Of a stretch of 64,000 nt of DNA, positions 1 through 7,684 are shown piece by piece. Position 1 is the stretch's first letter; each line of letters starts with the position of its first letter. The notes under the pieces are model-generated. The model was not told the origin of the DNA, did not search any database, and saw nothing but the letters and a program-made list of their open reading frames with translations. The stretch covers positions 132,124-196,123 of the forward strand of contig NZ_KE557321.1 of NCBI RefSeq assembly GCF_000442315.1, written 5' to 3'. Source of the DNA: Rubellimicrobium thermophilum DSM 16684. GTDB taxonomy: Bacteria; Pseudomonadota; Alphaproteobacteria; Rhodobacterales; Rhodobacteraceae. A program made the translations under genes and the position numbers.

Positions 1-1
1 C

Positions 2-409
2 GTGCTGGCCGCGGCGCTGGCGCTGTCTCCGGCCGGCAGGCCGGCCGCGCAGCCGCATCCGGCCGAGCCGCGCAGCCTGACCGAAGGGGAACGCGCGATG
101 CGAAACCTGGCGCTGGGCATCGCGGCGCTGGCTGCGCTGGGGCTTGTCCTGCAGGCCGCCGACGAGGACCGGAAAGAGAAACGCGAGGCCGATTCGCGCC
201 GCCTGCCCCCCGCCTGCCTGACGGACTGGCCGGTGCGGAACGGCAGCGTGCGGCTTCATGACCCCGATTGCCTGGAGGCCCGCTTTGCCCGGGCGGGAGA
301 GCTGCCGCTCGACTGTGCGGTGACGATCCGGTCACGCGGGCGATTCGTCTCGGGTTTCGATCCGGCCTGCCTGCGTGAAGCCGGATGGGAGACGCCGGCA
401 CGGGACTGA
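2..409 (+). CDS. hypothetical Cys-containing secreted or membrane protein, probably 5'-truncated
   Basis: The frame is open from the left edge; the GTG at base 2 may not be the true start. The visible protein has a hydrophobic stretch (about residues 35-52, rich in Ala and Leu) followed by a charged linker and a small C-terminal domain with four cysteines (contexts PPACL, DPDCL, LDCAV, DPACL), which could form two disulfides outside the cytoplasm. This pattern resembles small uncharacterised Rhodobacterales envelope proteins. I do not recognise a function. The stop lies 155 bases before rnhB. Confidence 0.55.
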   Translation: MLAAALALSPAGRPAAQPHPAEPRSLTEGERAMRNLALGIAALAALGLVLQAADEDRKEKREADSRRLPPACLTDWPVRNGSVRLHDPDCLEARFARAGELPLDCAVTIRSRGRFVSGFDPACLREAGWETPARD

Positions 410-498
410 CGAACTTCGGCCGAGGCACCCCCGCCGGGGCGGGGGGCCGGAGTCGAGCAGCGGAGCGGGCCCGACGCCCCAGTGGTCCGCGCCGGGAC

Positions 499-524
499 GG
501 GGGGAGCCCTTCGGGGCTTCCCCC
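499..524 (+). terminator. hairpin with UUCG loop upstream of rnhB
   Basis: AGCCC (505-509) and GGGCT (514-518) close a TTCG tetraloop, extended by G and C runs on both sides. It has no U tract, so it may be a weak terminator of the upstream gene or a 5' structure of rnhB. Seen in sequence; function inferred. Confidence 0.3.
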
Positions 525-563
525 GGCTGGACTCTGTCCTCCGCGCCGGGGCAGATGGGCATC

Positions 564-1197
564 ATGGCACCGGATTTCGAGAGGGAAGCCGCGCTCTGGG
601 CCCGGGGGCTGCGGCGCGTGGCAGGCGTGGACGAGGCAGGGCGCGGTCCGCTGGCCGGACCGGTGGTCGCAGCGGCCGTGATCCTCGACCCCGCGCGCCT
701 GCCCGAGGGAATCGACGACAGCAAGCGCCTGCCCGAAGCCCGGCGCGACCGTCTGGCCGCCGCGATCCGCGAGAGCGCCACCGTGGGGCTTGGCCTGGCG
801 GAGGCCGAGGAGATCGACGCGCTGGGCATCGCCTCTGCCACCTTCCTGGCCATGCGTCGCGCGATCCTCGCCCTTCCCCTGGGGCCGGATCACGCCCTGA
901 TCGATGGGCCCTGGCTGCCCCCCGATCTGCCCTGTCCGGCGACACCGGTCGTGGGGGGGGATCGGCTGTCGCTTTCGGTCGCGGCTGCCTCGATTGTGGC
1001 AAAATCATGGCGCGACAAGAGGATGGTCGCACTCGCGCAACAGCATCCGGGCTATGGTTGGGAAACGAACCGGGGTTATGGATCGAAAAAGCCACATTGC
1101 GGCGCTGCGGCGGCTCGGTCCGACCCCATTCCATAGGCGCAGTTTTGCCCCCCTGCGCGAGATGTTGTGTCCAGAGGGATCGAACGGCGAGCCGTAA
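564..1197 (+). pseudogene. rnhB: ribonuclease HII, apparent frameshift near the C-terminus
   Basis: RNase HII removes ribonucleotides and RNA primers from RNA:DNA hybrids in the cytoplasm. The N-terminal motif [15 protein letters not shown] carries the first catalytic Asp-Glu pair, ALIDGPW the next Asp and [10 protein letters not shown] the last. After GYGSK the frame is lost: the conserved tail [20 protein letters not shown] is read one frame over and ends at the TAA at 1195-1197. Removing one A from the A5 run at 1086-1090 restores GYGSKSHIAAL, as in the family, and gives about 210 aa. As written, the frame ends at 1136 with a scrambled tail. Start ATG 564 is chosen to match family length; ATG 555 is possible. 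A sequencing error is the likeliest explanation. Confidence 0.85.
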
Positions 1198-1311
1198 CTT
1201 TTTGTTTTTGACGCCGACCGCCAGCCTTGGCACTGTTTCCCACGACCAGAGCGGGGCCAACCCGCCTGTCGAAGCAGAGCGGGACCACCCGCCGGCGAGC
1301 AGAGGCAGTGA

Positions 1312-2421
<1,110 letters not shown>

Positions 2422-2522
2422 TCTCACCGGATCGGCCCGCGCCGCCCCCCCCGGGGGGGAAGGGCGCCGGGCCCCCCTTCCGCCGGAGCCGGCGTGCGCC
2501 CTCATGCGCCCGGCTCCCACCT

Positions 2523-2562
2523 GGCCCCGCGCGACGGCTCGCTACCCGCGCGGGGCCCTTTT
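2523..2562 (+). terminator. Rho-independent terminator of ccrM
   Basis: A perfect 11-bp stem, GGCCCCGCGCG (2523-2533) with CGCGCGGGGCC (2547-2557), is followed by CTTTT. It sits between the convergent ccrM and alkB, 100 bases past the ccrM stop. Confidence 0.75.
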
Positions 2563-2584
2563 CCCTTCACAACCCCCGGCAGCA

Positions 2585-3748
2585 TCAGGACCCCCGCGGC
2601 ATCGGCAGGGCGCCGGTCCGGTAGGGAGTCCAGTCGGTCACCTCCGGGTAGAAGCGACGGCGCCAGGCGCGCACGCGCGGGTTCATCATGCGCCGCCACA
2701 GCGGCGGAACCAGCGCCACCGCCGCCATCAGCGGATAGCCGTAGGGCAGCTGGGGCGCCTCGTCCTCGTCATAGGTCTGAAGGAGGGGAAAGCGGCGGTC
2801 GGGCTTGTAGTGATGATCGGAATGCCGCTGGAGATTGATCAGGAACCAGTTGGAGGCGCGGTGCGCCGCGTTCCAGCTGTGGCGGGGCCGGACCGGTTCA
2901 TAGCGCCCCTCGCCCAGATGCTTTCGCGTCAGGCCGTAATGTTCGATGTAGTTCGTCAGCTCCAGCTGCCAGATGGCGACGAAGGCCTGCAGCAGGAACA
3001 GCCCCAGTCCTTCCCACCCGCCCAGGGCCAGCGCCAGGGCCAGCGCCGCCGCCTGCAGGACGGCATAGCGCCAGAAGGGGTTCCGGCGCGACCAGACCGG
3101 CAGCCCCGCCCGCGCCAGAAGGGCCTTCTCCGCGCGCCAGGCCGACGGCGGACATTGCCGCAGCACCCGCAGGAAGAAGCGGTGGAACCCTTCATTGTAG
3201 CGGGCCGAGACGGGGTCGCGCGGGGTGCCGACATGGATGTGATGGACGCGCAGATGTTCGGACCGGAAATGGGAATAGAGCACCTGCGCCAGCAGCAGAT
3301 CCGCGAGCCACCGTTCAAGCCGGGAGGACTGATGCATCAGTTCATGGGCATAGACGATGCCGACGGCCCCCGAGACGATCCCGATGCCGAAGAAGAGGGC
3401 GAGCTTCTCGCCCAGGCCGAGATGGGGCGCCTGGGGCACATACCAGACGAGGCCGAAGACGGTCAGCGCCTGCAGGGGCCACCAGATCAGGGTGACGAGG
3501 CGATACCAGAACAGATCCGAATCGGGTGTGGAGGGGTCGGCATTCGACGTGTCGAGGCCGATGACGAGATCGAGCAGATCGAACAGGAACCAGGTGAAGA
3601 GCGGCAGCAGGAACACGGTCCACCCCCCCCACCAGGCGCCCGCCCAGGCGAGGGGAAGAGTGAGCAGCGACATCCAGTAGGGCAGCGCACGCCAGAAACC
3701 GATGGGCGCGTGGCGGGGCGGGGGCGGAGCAGTGGCGGTCTCGGGCAT
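2585..3748 (-). CDS. alkB: alkane 1-monooxygenase (AlkB family)
   Basis: Integral-membrane non-haem diiron hydroxylase, 387 aa, for terminal hydroxylation of alkanes. The histidine boxes are present: HELMH (135-139), EHLRVHH (164-170), the signature NYIEHYG (266-272) and LQRHSDHH (306-313). Several hydrophobic segments (about 21-60, 84-104, 115-133, 227-262) give the expected membrane topology. The start at 3748 is preceded by AGGAGA; upstream in-frame codons look non-coding. The gene stands alone; no rubredoxin is adjacent, but a rubredoxin/ferredoxin-reductase-like gene lies at 16062-17285. The substrate could be alkanes or another fatty chain; this is not decidable here. Confidence 0.92.
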   Translation of the reverse strand: MPETATAPPPPRHAPIGFWRALPYWMSLLTLPLAWAGAWWGGWTVFLLPLFTWFLFDLLDLVIGLDTSNADPSTPDSDLFWYRLVTLIWWPLQALTVFGLVWYVPQAPHLGLGEKLALFFGIGIVSGAVGIVYAHELMHQSSRLERWLADLLLAQVLYSHFRSEHLRVHHIHVGTPRDPVSARYNEGFHRFFLRVLRQCPPSAWRAEKALLARAGLPVWSRRNPFWRYAVLQAAALALALALGGWEGLGLFLLQAFVAIWQLELTNYIEHYGLTRKHLGEGRYEPVRPRHSWNAAHRASNWFLINLQRHSDHHYKPDRRFPLLQTYDEDEAPQLPYGYPLMAAVALVPPLWRRMMNPRVRAWRRRFYPEVTDWTPYRTGALPMPRGS

Positions 3749-3780
3749 GGGGGTCCCTTCTCCTGCGATCCTGGGGGAGG

Positions 3781-3800
3781 CGTGGCGGCGGCTCGCCACG
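3781..3800. promoter_or_regulatory. inverted repeat upstream of alkB
   Basis: CGTGGCG (3781-3787) and CGCCACG (3794-3800) are perfect 7-bp arms around a 6-base centre, 33 bases upstream of the alkB start. Possible operator for an alkane-responsive regulator, or simply a GC-rich hairpin. Confidence 0.3.
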
Positions 3801-4071
3801 GCGATTCTAAGGGGGCGGGGTGACCGCTCAACGGCGGCAGGGGGGCGGCAGGGTGGCGGCAGGGGGACAGCAGGAGGGCTGCATGACGGCGGATGGTCCG
3901 GCAGGGCAGGGGCCGGCCCGGATCCGTCTGCCGTCAGGACGGTCATGGCGCGCCGGCGCCATGGCGGCAGGGCTGTCCGGCGATGTGGGGCGGATGGTTC
4001 CGGGCGGTTCCTCCATGGCTGTTGCGGTGACGATGACGCCGTTCTGCCAGCAAGAGGTTCATGATCGGTAA

Positions 4072-4108
4072 GCGCAACGCGCGCTCCGCCCCCGATTCGC
4101 GCAACACC
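4072..4108. repeat. 37-base dispersed repeat, copy 1
   Basis: Consists of GCGCAACGCGCGCT, eight variable bases, and GATTCGCGCAACACC. Both flanks are identical, 29 of 29 bases, to the copy at 47401-47437, while the 8-base centre differs (CCGCCCCC here, GCGGGGGC there). It contains a GANTC methylation site and a near-palindromic CGCGC-GTT-GCGCG on the opposite strand. Confidence 0.75.
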
Positions 4109-4364
4109 CCCCGGACCCCGCCGTGACGGCAGTTCCGTGCCGCGCCTTTCGGTCCCCCGGCCTCTCGGCCTCCGCGAAGGAGGGGGTGGAAGGCCCCCCT
4201 TGCGGAGAGCAGGCGGCCTTCCTCGCGGAAGGCCCCTGCGGGAGGAGCGGACCGGCGGCCGGCCCCCGTCACCGCCCTGCGAGCGGCTGTTATCGTCTGG
4301 CGCTCGGGTTCCGGGCAGGAGGGCGCTATATGATGCCGGACCTCAGACCGAAAGGACGGACCCC

Positions 4365-4988
4365 ATGAGCCGCCCCATGACCCGACGCCACCTGATCGCT
4401 GCCTTGCCTGCCGTCGCGCTTGCCCCGGCGCTGTGGCCGGCCATGGCCCGGGCCCAGGCGATCCCCCTGGCGGAGATCGCCGCCTATCTCAACCGGTTGC
4501 AGACCGCGACAGGTGGCTTCACGCAGATCAATGCCGACGGCTCGATCTCGACCGGCACCATCTTCCTCAAGCGCCCTGGCCGCATCCGCTTCGAATATGA
4601 CGACGGCTCGGCGCTGGTGGTGGCAGGGGGCGGACAGGTGGCCGTGTTCGACCGCCGCTCCAATCAGGGGCCCGAACGGTTCCCCCTGCGCGAGACGCCG
4701 CTGTCGATCATCCTGGCCGAGAGGGTGGACCTGTCGCAGGCGGGGATGGTGACGGGGCATGTCTCGGACGGGACGACCACCACCGTGACCATGCAGGATC
4801 CGCAGAATCCCGGTTATGGGTCGATCCGGCTGGTCTTCACGGGCAGTCCGGTGGAGCTGCGCCAATGGATCGTGACCGATCAGTCAGGCAGCGAGACGAC
4901 GGTCGTGCTGCATGATCTGCAGACAGGGGTGCAGATCGGCGACCGTCCCTTCAACATCCAGGCCGAGATGGCCGCCTGGAACCGCTGA
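4365..4988 (+). CDS. lolA: outer-membrane lipoprotein carrier protein LolA
   Basis: Periplasmic chaperone that takes lipoproteins from LolCDE across the periplasm to the outer membrane. The 207-aa protein starts with a Tat/Sec-like signal (TRRHLIAALPAVALAPALWPAMARA, cleavage after about residue 29). The mature part has the LolA pattern: an N-terminal helix AEIAAYLNRLQTATGGF, TGTIFLKRPGRIRFEY, and hydrophobic beta strands. Start ATG 4365 has an AAAGGA ribosome-binding site. It stands alone and converges on the lytic transglycosylase at 5136-5726. Confidence 0.88.
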   Translation: MSRPMTRRHLIAALPAVALAPALWPAMARAQAIPLAEIAAYLNRLQTATGGFTQINADGSISTGTIFLKRPGRIRFEYDDGSALVVAGGGQVAVFDRRSNQGPERFPLRETPLSIILAERVDLSQAGMVTGHVSDGTTTTVTMQDPQNPGYGSIRLVFTGSPVELRQWIVTDQSGSETTVVLHDLQTGVQIGDRPFNIQAEMAAWNR

Positions 4989-4994
4989 GACGCC

Positions 4995-5115
4995 GCCGGG
5001 ACAGCGCCGGGACAGCGCGGGGACAGCGCGGGTACGGGCGTCGGCGGGGGGGGCTTCCCGCCCGCGGCCCCCCGCCCGCGGCCCCCCGTCCGCGGCGAGG
5101 CGTCCGCGGCGAGGC
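4995..5115. repeat. cluster of short tandem repeats between convergent genes
   Basis: Three consecutive arrays: an 11-base unit (GCCGGGACAGC and variants) four times at 4995-5038; a 14-base-period unit with core CCCGCCCGCGGCC starting at 5057, 5071 and 5085; and GTCCGCGGCGAGGC twice at 5088-5115. Together they fill the space between lolA and the transglycosylase lipoprotein gene, and could form GC-rich structures that stop transcription. Confidence 0.75.
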
Positions 5116-5135
5116 CGGGTCGGTCCGGCGGCGGG

Positions 5136-5726
5136 TCAGATCCGCCGGCAGCTGCGGAGCTGGGCGTCATACATCTGGGCGCGGGTCTTCAGATCCGCGG
5201 CCACGCGCAGCAGCCAGGCCTTTTCCTGATGGCTCTGCCGGCGGTAGCCGTTGCGCCCCTCGTGATAGGCCAGATACTGATTTTCCACGTCGTGGAGGGG
5301 GATGCCGAGTTCGCGCAGCGTCCCGTTCATGTACCAGCCCATGAAATCGGTGGCATCGAAGATGTCGTCGCGCCGTCCGCGGCCCTGCTGGGCCTCGTAT
5401 TCGGCCCAGGTGCCGTCGAGCGCCTGGCTGTAGCCCATCGCCGAGGACTGACGGCCGATGGGAATCACGCCCAGGGCATACTGGTGAGGGGGGCGCGCAT
5501 TGGGGACGAATTTGGATTCCTGGTAGATGATGGCCATCTGCACCGCGACGGGCACGCCCCAGCGCCGTTCGGTCTGCCGGAAGGCGCGCAGATAGCTGGG
5601 ACGCTCGGCGAGGATGGCGCAGGCATTGTCGAGATTCCTCGGGGCAGGGCCCGAGCGTTCGCGCGGGGCGCAGCTCGAGGCCACCACGAGAAGCATCAGC
5701 GCCATGACGCGGAGTCGTCTGCTCAT
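5136..5726 (-). CDS. small lytic transglycosylase (SLT-domain) lipoprotein
   Basis: 196 aa. The N-terminus RRLRVMALMLLVVASSCAP has a lipobox-like end with Cys19 as the probable lipidation site. The remainder is an SLT fold: AIIYQESKF holds the putative catalytic Glu, with GYSQALDGTW and the Tyr-rich tail ENQYLAYHEGRNGY typical of EnvC/Slt-like soluble transglycosylases that cleave peptidoglycan glycan strands. It would act at the inner leaflet of the outer membrane. Similar proteins are often annotated as transglycosylase SLT domain-containing. It is divergent from hspQ. Confidence 0.8.
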   Translation of the reverse strand: MSRRLRVMALMLLVVASSCAPRERSGPAPRNLDNACAILAERPSYLRAFRQTERRWGVPVAVQMAIIYQESKFVPNARPPHQYALGVIPIGRQSSAMGYSQALDGTWAEYEAQQGRGRRDDIFDATDFMGWYMNGTLRELGIPLHDVENQYLAYHEGRNGYRRQSHQEKAWLLRVAADLKTRAQMYDAQLRSCRRI

Positions 5727-5988
5727 CTGCCCCTGATTCCGTTCCGGGGCGGCGCCCCCTGCGGTGCCTGTTCTTGAGGGCTACTGTAGCGCAGGGGGGC
5801 GGCGCGGGGAACCGGGAATCCGGCGGATCCGCCCCGAAGAGGGATGCCGACGTCGCCGATGCGCGACAGGCCGCCGGTTCCGCACCCGGGATCGGAGGCG
5901 AACGGATCGTTTCCTGGCCAAATCATGGCGAAGCATGGACTTTTTCGTGGCCGACAGGCCTAATGCACGGGAAAGGAGTGCAAGGGCC

Positions 5989-6312
5989 ATGCTGACAGCC
6001 TTTACGAAATACCGCATCGGGCAGGTGGTGCGCCATCGCAAGCATGGCTTTCGCGGGGTGATCTTCGATGTGGATGCCTGTTTCTCGCAGGGCGAGGCCT
6101 GGTGGCAGTCCATCCCCGAGGACGCCCGACCCCGCCGCGATCAGCCTTTCTATCATCTGCTGGCCGTGAATGCGGAGGGCCCCTCCCTCGCCTATGTGTC
6201 CGAGCAGAACCTGGTCCCGGATGATTCGGGGCCGGTGGACCATCCGGATATCCCGGATCTTTTCGGAGCCTTCGAGGGGGGGCGCTACCGGCTCGAATTC
6301 CAGCTCAACTGA
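5989..6312 (+). CDS. hspQ: heat shock protein HspQ
   Basis: A 107-aa HspQ/YccV-like protein. The opening TKYRIGQVVRHRKHGFRGVIFDVD, the acidic middle and the FYHLLAV...YVSEQNLV motif are the family hallmarks; members bind hemimethylated DNA in vitro and act as an adaptor or enhancer of Lon in enterobacteria. ATG 5989 is preceded by AAAGGAG, and upstream in-frame codons do not look coding. A heat-shock promoter is expected, but I cannot define one confidently. Confidence 0.88.
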   Translation: MLTAFTKYRIGQVVRHRKHGFRGVIFDVDACFSQGEAWWQSIPEDARPRRDQPFYHLLAVNAEGPSLAYVSEQNLVPDDSGPVDHPDIPDLFGAFEGGRYRLEFQLN

Positions 6313-6591
6313 CCGAGCCCGCCGGCAGGGACCCCGGCGCCGCCATCTGGGTGGGGGCATTCGCGTGCGGCGCCGGGGGAAGCCATGCAGCTACGCGGGG
6401 CAGACTGGCCGGACGGCACGGCAGCAGCACGGAGGATTTGCGGCAGGGGCAGGGCAGGGCAGGAACACTGCGTTGCCAGAAAGGAGACGGCGCGGGGGCA
6501 GGACGGGGCAGGGCCGCTGTTCCGCCTGCATGGCGCGCCTTCCCCCCGGCACCCCCTTGCGCGCGCCCCTCATCCGGGCTCTGCTGCCGTC

Positions 6592-7071
6592 ATGCGCGCC
6601 GATTACGCCGAGCTCCGCTCCCGCATCCGGGCCCTGACCGAGGGCGAGGACGATCCCGTGGCCCTGATGGCCACCCTGGCCTGCGAGATCCACCATGCCG
6701 ATGACCGCTTCGACTGGACCGGCTTCTACCGGGTCGTCGCACCGGGGCTGCTGAAGATCGGCCCCTATCAGGGCGGCCATGGCTGCCTGACCATCCCCTT
6801 CGCGCGCGGGGTCTGCGGCGCGGCAGCCCGGACCGGACAGGTGCAGATCGTCCCCGATGTCGAGGCCTTTCCCGGCCATATCGCCTGCTCCGCCTCCACC
6901 CGCAGCGAGATCGTGCTGCCGGTGCGCGACGGAACGGGGCAGCTGATCGCGGTGCTCGACATCGACAGCGACCGGCCGGCCGCCTTTGACGAGACCGATG
7001 CCGAGGGCCTGTCCGCCATCCTCTCCGACGTGTTCGGACGGCTGCGCAGGGATCCCGCGGAACCGGATTGA
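6592..7071 (+). CDS. msrC: free methionine-(R)-sulfoxide reductase (GAF domain)
   Basis: A single GAF domain of 159 aa that reduces free Met-R-sulfoxide with thioredoxin. The three conserved cysteines are in place: GGHGCL, RGVCGAA and HIACSAS. FDWTGFYR near the N-terminus and SEIVLPV...VLDIDS near the C-terminus are strongly typical. Start ATG 6592 gives family length; the 279 bases before it show no gene. The XRE regulator starts 40-55 bases downstream and is probably transcribed separately. Confidence 0.88.
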   Translation: MRADYAELRSRIRALTEGEDDPVALMATLACEIHHADDRFDWTGFYRVVAPGLLKIGPYQGGHGCLTIPFARGVCGAAARTGQVQIVPDVEAFPGHIACSASTRSEIVLPVRDGTGQLIAVLDIDSDRPAAFDETDAEGLSAILSDVFGRLRRDPAEPD

Positions 7072-7087
7072 CAGATCCGGCCGCCCG

Positions 7088-7114
7088 TGAAATTCATCCC
7101 ATGAATTTTCATGG
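7088..7114. promoter_or_regulatory. AT-rich palindromic operator overlapping the start of the XRE regulator
   Basis: Two overlapping inverted repeats: ATTCAT-CCC-ATGAAT (7092-7106, extended by TGAA and TTCA) and CCATGAA-TT-TTCATGG (7099-7114, perfect arms). AT-rich palindromes are rare in this GC-rich DNA. The position directly before ATG 7126 suggests an autoregulatory site for the XRE-cupin protein. Confidence 0.55.
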
Positions 7115-7125
7115 ACGGCCATGGC

Positions 7126-7673
7126 ATGGACAGCGGGTTCGGCGCCGATCTGCGTGCCCTGCGCCGCGCGAGGGGGCTCACCCTTCAGGCGCTGGCAGGG
7201 GCGGCCGGCCGCTCGGTCGGCTGGATGAGCCAGGTCGAACGCGGCCTGTCGCGCCCGAGCCTTGACGATCTGCGGCGGCTGGCCCGCGCGCTCGATGTGC
7301 CGCTGGCTGCCCTGATGCGCCCGGAAGGGCCCGAGGAGGAACGCGGCGTCGTGCTGCGTGCGGGGGCACGGCGGCCGATCGGGTCGCGGGCCGAAGGCCT
7401 GACCGAGGAGCTCCTGTCCCCCGATCTGTCGGATGCCTTCGAGGTCATCCGGTCGGCTTTGCCCCCGGGGCGCGCCTGCCCGACCCCGTGCAGCGCCCCA
7501 CCCAGGAAGTCGGCTATGTCGAGAGCGGACGGCTGGACCTGACCGTCGCCGGGCGGCTCCACCGCCTGGGGCCCGGCGATTCCTTCCGCCTGCGGGGCGA
7601 GCCCTTCCAATGGGCCAATCCCCATCCCGAACCCTGCACGGTCATCTGGGTCATCGCCCCCCCGATCTACTGA
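7126..7673 (+). pseudogene. XRE-family transcriptional regulator with cupin domain, apparent frameshift
   Basis: Residues 4-62 form an HTH_3 domain (DLRALRRARGLTLQALAG, VGWMSQVERG). After FEVIRSALPPG the frame is lost, but the next frame continues ARLPDPVQRPTQEVGYVESG and the cupin motif LGPGDSFRLRGEPFQWANP to a stop at 7673. Adding one G to the G4 run at 7467-7470 joins them exactly, giving about 182 aa. The family pairs a DNA-binding domain with a small-molecule sensing cupin and usually regulates the neighbouring catabolic gene, here the oxidoreductase 11 bases downstream. ATG 7111 is an alternative start but lies inside the palindrome. Confidence 0.8.
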
Positions 7674-7684
7674 GAGGTCCGCCC

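Larger units (their letters stand above)
3749..4364. other. 616-base intergenic region between divergent alkB and lolA
   Basis: No convincing gene. It holds a hairpin at 3781-3800, imperfect iterations of GGCGGCAGGG around 3832-3865, one copy of a 37-base dispersed repeat (4072-4108), and a possible lolA promoter with a TATATG-like -10 near 4326. Confidence 0.6.

Noticed and set aside
3943..4272. Minus-strand ORF of 109 codons between alkB and lolA
   Set aside because: Arg/Gly/Ala-rich with no motif, it spans the dispersed repeat and lacks a ribosome-binding site; treated as non-coding.
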